Source: DASXKD01 sp963707905
Lineage (GTDB): Bacteria > Actinomycetota > Actinomycetes > Streptosporangiales > Streptosporangiaceae
Reading direction: 5' to 3'
Assembly: GCA_963707905.1 (NCBI GenBank)
Contig: CAVPSA010000044.1
Coordinates: 1-64,000 of the forward strand
DNA: 64,000 bases
Part shown: piece after piece, positions 36,072 through 46,268 of the stretch
Position numbering within the stretch: position 1 is the stretch's first letter
Layout: each line of letters opens with the position of its first letter
Notes under the pieces: generated by a model
Told to the model about the DNA's origin: nothing
The model's database searches: none
Seen by the model: only the letters and a program-made list of their open reading frames with translations
Made by a program: the position numbers and the translations under genes

Positions 36072-37544
36072 GTGGGGATCGTGAACCGGTATGGGATGAC
36101 GCTTGCCGCGGCCGCGCTGGCCGGGGCGGTGGTGCTGGCCAGTTCCCCGGCGGGGGCCAGGACCCAGGCGGCCCTGGCCGGGTCGGCTGCCACGTGGGGG
36201 ACGGCGGAGGAACTTCCCGGCAGCGCCGGGCTCAACAAGGGCGGCGTTGCCCAGATCGTCTCGGTGTCGTGCGCCTCGCCGGGCAACTGCAGCGCCGGCG
36301 GGAACTACACCGACAGCTCGGGCCACAGGCAGCCGATGGTCGACACCGAGACAAATGGCAGGTGGGGGACGGCTGAGCAGGTTCCTGGGATCGCCGCGCT
36401 TGACCAGGGCGGCGGTGCCGCCATTACCTCGCTGTCGTGTGCCGCTCCGGGTGACTGCAGCGCCGGCGGGGACTACTCCGACGGTTCCGGGCACGGGCAG
36501 GCGTTCGTGGTCAGCCAGGCCGGCGGCACCTGGGGCAACGCGATAGAGGTTCCGGGCACCGGCGCGCTGAATGTCACCGGCGACGCCAGGGTCTCCGCGG
36601 TGTCGTGTGCCGCGCCGGGTGACTGCAGCGCCGGCGGCCAATACGACGACGGCTCCGGGTTTTTCCAGGCGTTCGTGGTCAGCCAGGCCGGCGGCAGCTG
36701 GGGCAAGGCCATCGAGGTTCCGGGCACCGCCAAGCTCAACACCGCGCACGACGCCGTGGTCAGCTCGGTGTCGTGCACCTCGGCGGGCAACTGCAGCGCA
36801 GGGGGCTACTACGTCGAATACAGCGGCTTCCTCGGCCTCGAGCAGGCGTTCGTGGTCAGCCAGGCCGGCGGCAGCTGGGGCAAGGCCATTGAGGTTCCGG
36901 GCACCGCCAAGCTGAACACCGGCGGCCTGGCCGCGGTCTCCTCGGTGTCGTGCGCCTCGCCGGGTAACTGCGGCGCCGGCGGGTCGTACGACGACAGTTC
37001 GGGTCATTACCACGCGTTCGTGGTCAGCCAGGGCAGCGGCACCTGGGGCAAGGCCATTGAAGTCCCCGGCACCCCCGGGCTCAACAAGGGCGGCGTTGCC
37101 CAGATTATCTCGGTGTCGTGCGCCGCGCCGGGTGACTGCGGCGCCGGCGGGTATTACACCGACGCCTCGGACCGCCAGCAGCCGTTCGTGGTCAGCCAGG
37201 CCAGCGGCACCTGGGGCAAGGCGGAACAGGTCCCCGGCATCGCCACGCTCAACAAGGGGGGCGCGATTGCCGAGATCAGCTCGGTGTCGTGCACCTCGGC
37301 GGGTGACTGCAGCGCCGGCGGGGACTACACCGACGGCTCCGCGCATTTCCAGGTATTCGTGGACAGCCAGGCCAGCGGCACCTGGGGCAAGGCGGAGCAG
37401 ATCCCCGGCACCGCCACGCTCAACAAGGGCGGCAGTGCCGCGACCAGCACGCTGTCGTGCGCCTCGGCGGGCAACTGCACCGCCGGCGGCCAGTACAGCG
37501 ACAGTTCCGGCCACCTGCAAGCGTTCGTGGACAGCCAAACCTGA
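36072..37544 (+). CDS. Secreted protein with eight ~56-residue Cys-pair repeats
   Basis: 490 residues from GTG 36072 (GTG 36081 also possible). A signal peptide is clear: MTLAAAALAGAVVLASSPAG. The rest is eight repeats with the shared scheme WG.A.EVPG, LN.GG, SVSC(x5)CSAGG.Y.D.SG, QAFVVSQ. Each repeat has two cysteines five residues apart, probably a disulfide. The length fits a beta-propeller. The repeats are similar in DNA too, which points to recent expansion. No catalytic motif; likely an exported binding protein. Confidence 0.8.
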   Translation: MGIVNRYGMTLAAAALAGAVVLASSPAGARTQAALAGSAATWGTAEELPGSAGLNKGGVAQIVSVSCASPGNCSAGGNYTDSSGHRQPMVDTETNGRWGTAEQVPGIAALDQGGGAAITSLSCAAPGDCSAGGDYSDGSGHGQAFVVSQAGGTWGNAIEVPGTGALNVTGDARVSAVSCAAPGDCSAGGQYDDGSGFFQAFVVSQAGGSWGKAIEVPGTAKLNTAHDAVVSSVSCTSAGNCSAGGYYVEYSGFLGLEQAFVVSQAGGSWGKAIEVPGTAKLNTGGLAAVSSVSCASPGNCGAGGSYDDSSGHYHAFVVSQGSGTWGKAIEVPGTPGLNKGGVAQIISVSCAAPGDCGAGGYYTDASDRQQPFVVSQASGTWGKAEQVPGIATLNKGGAIAEISSVSCTSAGDCSAGGDYTDGSAHFQVFVDSQASGTWGKAEQIPGTATLNKGGSAATSTLSCASAGNCTAGGQYSDSSGHLQAFVDSQT

Positions 37545-37915
37545 CCCAAAGCGATCACCTCGTCGGCCGCTCCAGCCGGCCCGCACACCAGAAGGTGAGC
37601 CGTTGGCGGCCATCGGCCTCTGATCATCTGTCGCGGCCGACCAGACGCACCACCCGCGGCAGAACCGGACATTGCCCTGGCGAGACAGCCATGAATAATC
37701 ATCCAGCCGGGCCAGTCTCCTGTGAGCGCGCGCACTCCGCCAAGTACGACGCTGCCGACGACCTAGCGGGTCAATAACTGCGCGCACACCCGCCGATCGG
37801 CGCGATCCTGTCTGCTGATTGTCGCTGGGACGGTGTCTCGCATAACAAGCCAATCTGCATGGCTCTGCTCGCGTGAACTGAAGCGATGGGTGCGGTGCGG
37901 CGGTAGACGGCCGGT
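37545..37915. other. 371 nt intergenic
   Basis: Convergent gap between the repeat protein and the methyltransferase gene. No supported gene or terminator with a U-run. Confidence 0.4.
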
Positions 37916-38758
37916 TCATACAGCTTGCGCCGTGACCAGCCACGCCGCGCCTGGCATGACCACGCCATCTGGCGAGGCGTACGCCACCAGGCGGTCCCGG
38001 ACCTGTCCGGTCAGCTCGGCGGCTTGTGCTGGGCCGAGCCCGGCCAGCACCTCGGTGGCAGTCGGGGAAGCACGCTCGTACTCAAGCACGTCGTCCACGT
38101 CACGGCCGATGAGCATCGGCTCATCCGCCTTCGCGAATTCAATGCCGCCGAACCCCGCGGCCCTCAGCAACGCGCCCACCCCGCCGGTATCGGCGAGGGA
38201 GAAAGCAGCACCCGGCTCAGGCATCTCGCGGAGGCCGAGGACCGCCGCGGCCCCGTCGAACCCGAAGGTAAAGACGGGGTTCTCCTCGCGGGTGCGCCAG
38301 CACAGAAACGCCAGCCTGCCGCCGCGCCGCAGCGCCCTCCTCAAGTTGGCGAACGCCGCCGCCGCGTCATCGAAGAACATGACACCGAAACTGCTCAGCA
38401 CCACATCGAAGCTCCCGGCCCCGAACGGATGCACCTGAGCGTCAGCGACCTCGAACCTGACGTTAGCGACACCAGCAGCAGCGGCGAGCCGGCGCGCTTC
38501 GGCCACCAGGATCTGGGACAGGTCCGCGCCCAGAGCGTGCCCGCTGCCGGTGGCGCGTGCGGCGAGGATGGTCATCTCACCGCAGCTGGGCCCGATGTCG
38601 AGAACGTTCTCCCCATCCTCGATCTGCGCGGCGGCCAGCAACCGCGCCCTCAGCGGGCCCAGCATCTGCTCATGCCGCTCACGCTGCTCGATGAACTCCC
38701 GCCCACTCGCCCCGTTCCAGTCCTCGGCCTGCTCCACATTCACCGCCACGAACGACAC
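37916..38758 (-). CDS. Class I SAM-dependent methyltransferase
   Basis: 280 residues from GTG 38758. Motif I is VLDIGPSCGEMTILAAR (SAM-binding glycine loop), the acidic loop 2 is ALGADLSQILV, then FEVADAQVHPFG and SFDVVLSSFGVMFFDD (motif IV), and LRRALRRGGRLAFLCWR. It resembles ubiquinone/menaquinone-type C-methyltransferases by motif order, but the substrate is unknown. Intact. Confidence 0.8.
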   Translation of the reverse strand: MSFVAVNVEQAEDWNGASGREFIEQRERHEQMLGPLRARLLAAAQIEDGENVLDIGPSCGEMTILAARATGSGHALGADLSQILVAEARRLAAAAGVANVRFEVADAQVHPFGAGSFDVVLSSFGVMFFDDAAAAFANLRRALRRGGRLAFLCWRTREENPVFTFGFDGAAAVLGLREMPEPGAAFSLADTGGVGALLRAAGFGGIEFAKADEPMLIGRDVDDVLEYERASPTATEVLAGLGPAQAAELTGQVRDRLVAYASPDGVVMPGAAWLVTAQAV

Positions 38759-39212
38759 GCTACATAGCCCGCATCGAGGCCGCGACGGTCGCGGCGGCAT
38801 TGCCAGAGCGGCGGGTTCTGCGCTCAGCCGCCGATAGGGGTTGCCCGCAAGACCGAAAGGAGCCCTTGTCCGGTCGATACAGAATCGGCGCGATCCGGCG
38901 CTATGCCTCCCTACGAGGTGGTCACGGTCTGTGATCCCGCCTCAACACCCATGACGCACGCGTAGCCGCCGTTATCTCAAGTCAGTTTCGGGTGTCCCTG
39001 ATGTAGCTGGACGGGCCTTCAGCCCGAGTCGTGGACACGTTTATCTTAAGTTGTGTATACGACGCAGCGGAAGCTGTGGCATCCGCGTGACCTGCGTCTA
39101 TCCTCTTGTTGCCGCCCCTTTTGAGGTCTGAGCCTCGCCGGGAACCTCTCATCAGCTACATGTCTATGACGCAAAACCACCGCTCTGCCAGGGCTTATTT
39201 AAAATGGACTTA
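38759..39212. other. 454 nt between methyltransferase gene and IS5 element
   Basis: AT-richer toward the right. Contains a possible remnant of another element (cggacgggcc...gtggacacg near 39010-39040), not resolved. No supported gene. Confidence 0.4.
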
Positions 39213-40194
39213 GAGCGCCCGGCAATAGGTGTTACTTGAGGCGCTTGGTGGTGGGGCGGGTGTCCCAGCGGTAGCGGTGGCGGGCGCGCTGGATGAGGGC
39301 GCGGACTGTGACGAACGCGGCGGCCAGGTAGAGGTAGAACAGGACGATGGCAGGGTCGCGGTCGGTCATCCGGCGGAGCTTGCCGTAACCGTTCATCCAG
39401 GAGTGGGTGCGTTCCACCGGCCAGCGCCGCCCGGCCTGGATCGGGGCGGGCGTGCCCTTGCGGGCGATCTGGGCGGTGTAGCCCTGCTCATCGAGGGTTT
39501 GGCGGGTGGGTCCGCTGTCGTAGCCGGCGTCCAGGTGGCAGGCCCGCTGACTGGGCAGCGCGCCGCCCAGTTGGTCCGCGGCGGCCTGCAAGGCGGGGGC
39601 CAGCAGCGGCGAGTCGTGCCGGTTAGCGCCCGCGGCGGTGATGCCCAGCGGGATGCCGTAGTCCTCGGTGGCCACCGAGCGTTTCAGGCCGCCCTTGCGC
39701 CGGTCCACCGGGGAGGGGCCAGCGTGTTCCCCGCCGCCCGGCGCCTTGGTGATACACCCATCCACCGCCACATCGCCCAGCTCCAGGCCAATCATCTGGT
39801 CATAGGCCCGCAGCGCCAGGGCATGCACCTGCGCGCCGATGCCCGCCGCCGCCCAGCCCTTCAGCCGGCGGCGGATCGTACGGTCCGAACACCCCGGGCT
39901 GGCGATCCGCTCATACCCGCTGCCGTGCACTAACGCCGCGACGACGTGCTCGAACACCACCCGGTCGCGGATCCGCCGGCGATGGCAGCCCAGCGGGTGA
40001 GCCGGGTCAAACTCCGGGCGCTCCCCACCGAGCAGGCCACAAAACTCGGCCCAGACCGGCTCCAGCAGGCATGATGGCACAACAGGCACGGGACACCTCG
40101 ATGATCATGGACTGTGGTAAGCCAATGATCATCAAGGACCCGTGCCTGTACCGTGTCACGACACGCCCAGTCGCATCCCAATTGCCGGGCGCTC
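39213..40194 (-). mobile_element. IS5 family insertion sequence with TTA target duplication
   Basis: The ends gagcgcccggcaat (39213) and its exact inverse (ending 40194) are flanked by TTA on both sides (39210-39212 and 40195-40197). Length is 982 bp with one transposase gene. The 3-bp duplication fits the IS5 subgroups that target TNA. Confidence 0.85.
39232..40089 (-). CDS. IS5 family transposase
   Basis: 285 residues from GTG 40089. DDE residues: GDVAVDGCITKAPGGG (Asp), ACHLDAGYDSG (Asp), PVERTHSWMNGYGKLRRM (Glu). The N-terminal domain contains RRIRDRVVFEHVVAALVHG and CSDRTIRRRLKGWAAAG. Length is normal and the frame intact. Confidence 0.9.
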   Translation of the reverse strand: MPVVPSCLLEPVWAEFCGLLGGERPEFDPAHPLGCHRRRIRDRVVFEHVVAALVHGSGYERIASPGCSDRTIRRRLKGWAAAGIGAQVHALALRAYDQMIGLELGDVAVDGCITKAPGGGEHAGPSPVDRRKGGLKRSVATEDYGIPLGITAAGANRHDSPLLAPALQAAADQLGGALPSQRACHLDAGYDSGPTRQTLDEQGYTAQIARKGTPAPIQAGRRWPVERTHSWMNGYGKLRRMTDRDPAIVLFYLYLAAAFVTVRALIQRARHRYRWDTRPTTKRLK

Positions 40195-40197
40195 TTA

Positions 40198-41194
40198 AGA
40201 GGCCTTCGATCTGGGCGCTCTGCCGAAGGTCGTCACCAGCAATCGACTGGTCGCATAACGGGGTGATCTGCGCGGCCGCCAGGACGCCTCCTAGGAGTCT
40301 CACCGGCGCGCTCGGGGCTGATCTGTAGGCCTGATCCTTGATCGCCCGGCTCGCCAGGCTGCCCAGACCGTCGGGCCCAACCTGGTTGTGGTGGCTCCTG
40401 CCGATGACGACCAGGAGGTGTTCGTCAACCCAGGTGACCTCGGGCAGGGCAGGCGGGCCAGGAACGTCGCGATGGCTGCGCAACTCCTCCGGCGAGTAGA
40501 GGGAGAATGTCGAGTAGTGGCGCCCCTCAGCCTGGGCCTGGAGCCGTTCGGCCGTGGCCGAGCGCGGATGTCTGAAGGTCTGTGCTGCGACCATGCTGAG
40601 CCCGCCGGTCCGCTGGACGGTGTCCCGGAACGCGGCCTCGCTGTGCAGGCGCTGCTCGTGCCCGGTGAAACCTGGGAAGTAGCGGCCCCAGATCGTCCGC
40701 GCGTTCTGCTGCGGGGTGCGGGTGTAGATGAACAGCTGGCCGCCGGGCGCCAGCACCCGGGCCACAGCGGTCAGGAAGCGGCCGAGGTCGAAGTGATGAA
40801 CGCAGTTGAACGCGGTGACCACATCGAGGCTGGCGGCCCGCAATGGCGGCTGTTCGGCGGTTGCTTGCAGCGGCACCACCCCGCGGGCGTGGCCGTGGCC
40901 GGCGGCGCTGAGCTGTGCCAGCATGGCCGCCGAGACGTCGCTCGCGACCAGCAGCGAGCCGTCCGGCGGCAGGACGTGCAGCAGCCGTGTGTACCGTCCG
41001 GTCCCACAGCCGATATCCAGGCCGGTGACGGGGCGGTCAGGCAGGAACTGGCCGATCCTGCGCACCGGCGCCTCGTCGGTGGTGCGCAGCGATTCGTGGA
41101 CGCCCGCTACCCGCTCGAAATGGTCGCCTCCGGCACCTCCCCGCGCTAGGCCTGCTAGCGACATCATGCGCTCACCCTGCTTTAATTCACCCAC
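40198..41194 (-). CDS. SAM-dependent methyltransferase with read-through into IS5
   Basis: Starts at GTG 41194, or ATG 41167/41164 after the GGGTGAG site. The methyltransferase core is GLDIGCGTGRYTRLLHVLP, ASDVSAAMLAQLS, VVTAFNCVHHFDLGRF and RVLAPGGQLFIYTRTPQ, ending near DEHLLVVIG. Beyond this a ~65-residue tail without family features stays open to the IS5 insertion site (40195), and the frame then runs into the IS to a stop at 40007. The native 3' end was probably lost or moved by the IS. Substrate unknown. Confidence 0.7.
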
Positions 41195-41763
41195 TGTTCA
41201 CCCGCACGACAGACCTGCAACCCACATGGGTGCCGTGTGGCGCAAGGCAAGGTCACTGCGACAGGGCCGGGATCATGAGCGGTGTTGAGCAATTCAAGTT
41301 CCCACCGCTTCCTTGAGACCGTTTACCCACCTTCCGCCTCACGCGCTGCCAGTTCTGCCACCCGCACCCTCGCCTACATGCCCGCGAACCTCAGCGAGGT
41401 CCTGACCGGCCACTGCTACCGGGCCCATCCCGAAGCGCTCGGCCTCCGCGCTGCCTGGGCGAGCCACCCTTGCGGAAGTACAGGGGATCTCGTGGACTGA
41501 GGTGTTCTGAAGCTGGGCCGTCCGGGCTGGAGGGGCATCGCCGTGCACACCGGCGCCTGCCCGCGCGGTGAAGTGTGGTCCCTGTGCGTTGGCGCGAGCC
41601 CTCCGTGATCATGGTTTACCACTGAGGTCGATGACCTGGCCCGACGCGGCGAGGGACAGTGACCCGCTGTACACGGCAGCCGCAGGTGCCGATTCGCTGA
41701 ACCGTTCCGCGGCGGTCATCGTTATAGCAGTAGGGATTGGTACGGCCAGCCAAAGGGGGAAAC
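41195..41763. other. 569 nt between divergent genes
   Basis: Promoter sides of the methyltransferase (leftward) and the secreted protein (rightward). A frame ending at 41500 (MPANLSEVLTGHCYRAHPEA) shows no family. Confidence 0.4.
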
Positions 41764-42891
41764 ATGTTACTTCGTTCGACGCTCACTGCTGGAACCGCGG
41801 CGTTCGCCGCAGTCTTTCTCGGAGCCGGACCGGCGCTCGCGGCCGGCTGGACCGTCGCCCCATCCCCGCCGACCGGGCAGGACGCCTACATAAACGGCAT
41901 CACCGCCCGCACCGACACGGATGCTTGGGCGGTCGGAAGCGTGGGCCAGCAATCGAACAAAGTGGGCTCGCTGCCACTCATCGACCACTGGAACGGGACC
42001 GCGTGGTCTCAGGCGACCCCGCCAAGCTTCCCCGCCACCAACGGCATCCACCTGGGCTGGGTGAGCGCGAGCAGCGCCGCCGACGCGTGGGCGGTCGGGA
42101 CCATCAACCTCGTCAAGCACCCCGGTTACTTTGGCCCATTGACAGTCCACTGGAACGGCTCGACCTGGACGAACGTCCCAGACCCGCTGCCTCTCAACCC
42201 GGGCACCGCCCTAGTCGGCGTGGCCGATATCAGTTCCACGAACGCGTATGTGATCGGCAACGAAGGCTCAGAATACGGGCTGGTCGAGCACTGGGACGGC
42301 ACCGCATGGACGAGGCTGGCGGACCCACCACCGTTCCCTGAGCCCAACGGGCCCATGTTCGCCGAGAACACTTTCAGCGCGATCTCCGCCACCTCGGCAA
42401 GCAACGTGTGGATCGTCGGGACCTACCTGCAAACCGAATACGGCAACATCTGGGACCCATACTCCGTGCACTGGGACGGCACCAAGTGGAACCTCGTCAC
42501 GATGCCGCAGGTCACCGGCGCCGTCTTCACATCGGCTGACGCGATAAGCCCGGCCAACGTATGGGCAGTCGGCAACAGCCCCTCCGGCCCGCTCATCGCG
42601 CACTGGAACGGCACCGCGTGGACCATCACCCCCAGCCCCGCAGCCGGCACCCTCACCGGGATCACCGCCCGCTCGGCCTCCGACGTGTGGGCCGTGGGAT
42701 ACACCACCGGCCCGCAGACCCTCACCCTGCACTGGAACGGCACCACCTGGACGACCGTGTCCAGCCCCAATGTGGGCAGCGCCAGCCAGCTGACATCGGT
42801 ATCCGCCAGCCCTGGCGGCGCGATCGTCTGGGCCGCCGGGTACAGCGGCGTCTCGGGCTCGTTCAACCCGCTCACCCTTCAAAACGGCTGA
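41764..42891 (+). CDS. Secreted protein with HWNGTAW/DAWAVG repeats
   Basis: 375 residues from ATG 41764 after AAGGGGGAAAC. Signal peptide: LTAGTAAFAAVFLGAGPALA. The body has about seven repeats alternating HWNGTAW or HWDGTKW with DAWAVG or NVWAVG, spaced about 45-55 residues. This pattern gives beta-propeller folds in actinobacterial exported proteins. No catalytic residues. Followed by a strong hairpin. Confidence 0.8.
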   Translation: MLLRSTLTAGTAAFAAVFLGAGPALAAGWTVAPSPPTGQDAYINGITARTDTDAWAVGSVGQQSNKVGSLPLIDHWNGTAWSQATPPSFPATNGIHLGWVSASSAADAWAVGTINLVKHPGYFGPLTVHWNGSTWTNVPDPLPLNPGTALVGVADISSTNAYVIGNEGSEYGLVEHWDGTAWTRLADPPPFPEPNGPMFAENTFSAISATSASNVWIVGTYLQTEYGNIWDPYSVHWDGTKWNLVTMPQVTGAVFTSADAISPANVWAVGNSPSGPLIAHWNGTAWTITPSPAAGTLTGITARSASDVWAVGYTTGPQTLTLHWNGTTWTTVSSPNVGSASQLTSVSASPGGAIVWAAGYSGVSGSFNPLTLQNG

Positions 42892-42933
42892 CCGGCAAGG
42901 CCCGGGACCCGGGCACTGCGCACCCGATGACGT

Positions 42934-42970
42934 GCTTCCTCCCGGGCAGGGGTCCTGCCCGGGAGGAAGC
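42934..42970 (+). terminator. Perfect 17-bp hairpin after the secreted protein gene
   Basis: gcttcctcccgggcagg pairs perfectly with cctgcccgggaggaagc around a 3-nt loop, 43 nt past the stop. Very stable, but without a U-run. Probable transcription terminator of the preceding gene. Confidence 0.7.
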
Positions 42971-43297
42971 ATAGTTTCGCTGATGCCGCGCTACCGCCGA
43001 CGCCGAACGAGCCCAGGTCAACGTCACCCGCACATCCGGGCCGCCATCGACCGCATCATGCTGGCCGCCCCGATCGCCGGAGCGCACCTGCAGTCCTCGA
43101 TCCGCACCGGGCACAGCGTGCCGGTACCAGCCCGCAGCAGGCGGCCCAGCCCGCTGGCGCAGACGGATCGCTTAGCCTCGGGCTTTCGCGTGACAGTGGT
43201 CCAGGCTTGATCATTTAGACGCGAAAAGTGCCTTTGACCTGGAAGAATAGGGCTTGTCGAGAGACCTGTCCGCACCAGTTCGAAAGGCACTTTCCGC
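42971..43297. other. 327 nt between hairpin and IS1380-type gene
   Basis: Includes the probable left end of the IS1380 element near 43215-43240 (gcgaaaagtgcctttgacc). No supported gene. Confidence 0.4.
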
Positions 43298-44845
43298 ATG
43301 CAGCTTACCGCCCGCAGCTCCAAGATCATGGTGTCCGCTGACGGCTCCGGAATCGTCTCCCAGGCCGGCGGCTTGCTCCTGACGCAGGCCCTGCGGGCAA
43401 CAGGCCTGGACTGCGGCCTGGACGTGGCGCTGGAACGGTGGCGGCCGGCCCGGGCCATGCACAGCCCAGGGAAGATCATCACCGACCTGGCGGTGGCCCT
43501 TGCGCTCGGCGGGGACTGCCTGGCTGACGTGGCGATGCTCCGGGCGCAGCCGGAGCTCTTCGGGCCAGTGGCCTCCGACCCGGTGGTCTCCCGGCTCGTC
43601 ACACGCCTGGCCGGGGACGCGCCCCGCGCGCTGAAGGCTATCCGCGCCGCCCGGGCCGCCGCCCGGGCCCGGGCCTGGGAACTGGCCGGTGACGCCGCGC
43701 CCGGCGCGGATGGCGGCCTGGTCACCGTCGACATCGACGCGACGATCGTGACCTCGTGCTCGGAGAAAGAGCAGGCCATGCCCACGTGGAAGAAGACCTA
43801 CGGCCATCACCCGCTGACCGCCTTCGCCGATCACGGCCCCGGCGGGTCAGGTGAGCCGCTGGCCCTGATGCTGCGGGCCGGGAACGCCGGCTCGAACACC
43901 GCAGCCGACCACATTGAGGCCACCCGGCTCTCGCTGGCACAACTGCCCCGCCACCTGCGGCGCCGGGTCCTGATCCGCGCCGACTCCGGCGGCGGCACCC
44001 AGGGGTTCCTGGCCTGGCTTGCCAAGCCGGGACGGCGCCTGCCCTACTCCGTCGGGTTCACCATCACCGAGGACGTGCAAGAGGCCATCCTCCACCTCCC
44101 TAACCGGATCTGGGAACCTGCCTATGACGCAGATGGCCAGGTCCGGCCGGGCGCCTGGGTGGCCGAGATCACCGGCCTGCTGGACCTCGCGAACTGGCCC
44201 AAGGGGATGCGCGTCATCGTCCGCAAGGAACGCCCCCACCCTGGCGCGCAGCTGCGGTTCACCGACATCGACGGCCACCGGTTCACCTGCTTCGCCACCG
44301 ATGCCAACAGCGGCCAGCTCGCTGACCTGGAACTCCGCCACAGGCGCCGGGCAAGGTGCGAGGACAGAATCCGGAACGCCAAGGACACCGGGCTGCGCAA
44401 CCTGCCCCTGCACAGATACGACCAGAACCAGATCTGGTGCGAGATCGTCGCCCTCGCCTGCGAACTGCTCGCCTGGACCCAGATGCTCGCGCTTTCCGGC
44501 AAAGCCCGCCGCTGGGAACCGCGGACGCCGTCATCCGCACATCGAGGCATACTGGGACGGGCTCGCCTACATCGTCCCCTGAGCGGCGCCGACGGGGTGG
44601 GCCAGACGGGTCGTAAGCCGAATCCCCGGCGCCGAAGTGTGCCCATTGCCTACGAGGATCGTCTTGTCTTACCTGACACTTTAGGTACAACGATCAAGCT
44701 CACAAGCTCAGCTTCCTGGAGGAGCCCCGCTCGCTTGGCGCCAACGGACGACAGCCAGCGGGGCAGGTGCTGTGACCCATATATAGGGCCGACCGTCGTG
44801 ACGCACCTCAAGGTCCGCGGTGCCCCGCCCCGGGTTCCTAATTAA
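43298..44845 (+). pseudogene. IS1380 family transposase, C-terminus lost
   Basis: Starts at ATG 43298. Catalytic acids: GLVTVDIDATIVTS (Asp), RVLIRADSGGGTQGFL (Asp), RRRARCEDRIRNAKDTG (Glu). The family pattern holds to ALSGKARRWEPRT near 44520. Members normally continue for ~50 residues with a basic LRLRLF segment; here the frame enters unrelated DNA and runs to 44845. A short tail in another frame (RHPHIEAYWDGLAYIVP, stop at 44581) belongs to something else. The right end of the IS appears deleted, so the element is probably dead. Confidence 0.75.
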
Positions 44846-45209
44846 CGGACCGGCTCCCGCCGCCGGCTGGCTACCAGCAGCCAGCCGGAGCCGGGTGCCC
44901 TGCTACGAAACGTGACCGCGACAGACGTCCCTGAACGATGGCAGGCACGCCTAACGATGCTCCTATGGTTGTCAAGAGCTTGAAGTGGACATTTTTAATC
45001 CTTTTTCGGGCGTCATAACCGAATGGTTCGAACTGGGTGCTGCTGGTTGCGGACAAGACAGGGAGGGGCCGCTCGGATGCGAGGGCAAGCTCTTATTAGG
45101 TCACACCCAGCAAGTCAGGATGGGGCCCGGGGACGGCCGGCGAATCGTTAGCAGGCCAGCACGGATGCGGCAGCCGATTAGAGGGCCAGGCCGTCCCCGG
45201 GAGCTTGTG
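44846..45209. other. 364 nt intergenic with a hairpin
   Basis: Contains a 10-bp hairpin (ccggctggct/agccagccgg, 44863-44888) and an AT-rich patch (tggacatttttaatcctttttc near 44986). Probably the right flank of IS1380 and the downstream end of the IS110 element. No supported gene. Confidence 0.4.
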
Positions 45210-46268
45210 TCAGCGGGCGGGAGCGCGCAGGTGCGGGTAAACCTCGCGGGCGACGTAGCGTTTGAGGCAGCGGATGATCTCCTTCTTGGACAGGCCTTCT
45301 TTGGTGCGGCGTGCCACGTAGGCGCGGGTGGGCGGGTGGGCGCTCATCCGGGTGATCACGATCCGCCATAGGGCGTGGTTGGCCTGCCGGTCACCGCCGG
45401 GGTTGAGCCGGTGGCGGGTGACCTTGCCCGAGGAGGCGGGGATCGGCGCGGTCGCGCACAGGTGCGCCCAGGCAGCTTCGGAGCGGAGCCGCTCGGGGTG
45501 GTCCCCGGCGGCGACCAGGAGCATGGCGGCGGTGTCAGCGCCCACGCCATACAGGGCGAGCAGCCCGGGGGCGCGGGCGGTCACCAGCGGGACCATCAGC
45601 TCATCGAGGCGCTGCAGCTGGCAGCCGAGAAACTGGGCGCGCCGGCCCAGCTCGCGCAAGGCGACCCGGGTGGGGTAGCCGACCGGGGCGCCGGGGCGGG
45701 GGCGCAGCGAGGCAAGCTCGGCGACCAGGCGGGCCGGGGTGTGCTCGCAGAACCGGATCCGCAGGTCATCGGGCCCGGTCAGGATCAGGGCACGGGCCTG
45801 GTTGATCGTCTGGGTGCGCCCGGCCCGGGCGCTGCGCTTGGCCACCATCAGCGCCCGGATCGCCTCCACCGCGCCATCCCCGCCCTTGGGCGCCCCGGCC
45901 GCCCGCCCGGACTGCGCAGCCCGGGCGGCGCTGACCGCATCCAGCGGATCGGACTTGCCCGCCCGGCGCCGGTCCTGGCGGTCGGCGCGGTCCACCTCCA
46001 CCACCCGCACACCAGCCGCGGTGATATGCCGGGCCAGCCCGGCACCGTAACTACCGGTCCCTTCGACCCCGACCAGGCACACGGTGCCGAACCCGCCAAG
46101 CCAGCCCAGCAGCTGGGCATAACCGGGCGGGGTGGCCGGGAACTCCTGGACGCCGAGCAGCCCGCCGACCGGGTCGAGCGCAGCCGCGACATGCACCTCC
46201 GCGTGGGTGTCCACGCCACCGGTGATGGCACGTGTTGCCACGCGTGTCTCTACGATGGTCACTGTCAT
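45210..46268 (-). CDS. IS110 family transposase (second copy, different subgroup)
   Basis: 352 residues from ATG 46268 with AGAAAGGG upstream. DEDD domain: GGVDTHAEVHVAA (Asp), LVGVEGTGSYG (Glu), RRAGKSDPLDAVSAAR (Asp). Transposase_20 domain: LLALYGVGADTAAMLLVAAG, AHLCATAPIPASSGKVTRHR and RLNPGGDRQANHALWRI. Intact and of standard length. Not closely related to the transposase at 13.6 kb. Confidence 0.9.
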   Translation of the reverse strand: MTVTIVETRVATRAITGGVDTHAEVHVAAALDPVGGLLGVQEFPATPPGYAQLLGWLGGFGTVCLVGVEGTGSYGAGLARHITAAGVRVVEVDRADRQDRRRAGKSDPLDAVSAARAAQSGRAAGAPKGGDGAVEAIRALMVAKRSARAGRTQTINQARALILTGPDDLRIRFCEHTPARLVAELASLRPRPGAPVGYPTRVALRELGRRAQFLGCQLQRLDELMVPLVTARAPGLLALYGVGADTAAMLLVAAGDHPERLRSEAAWAHLCATAPIPASSGKVTRHRLNPGGDRQANHALWRIVITRMSAHPPTRAYVARRTKEGLSKKEIIRCLKRYVAREVYPHLRAPAR

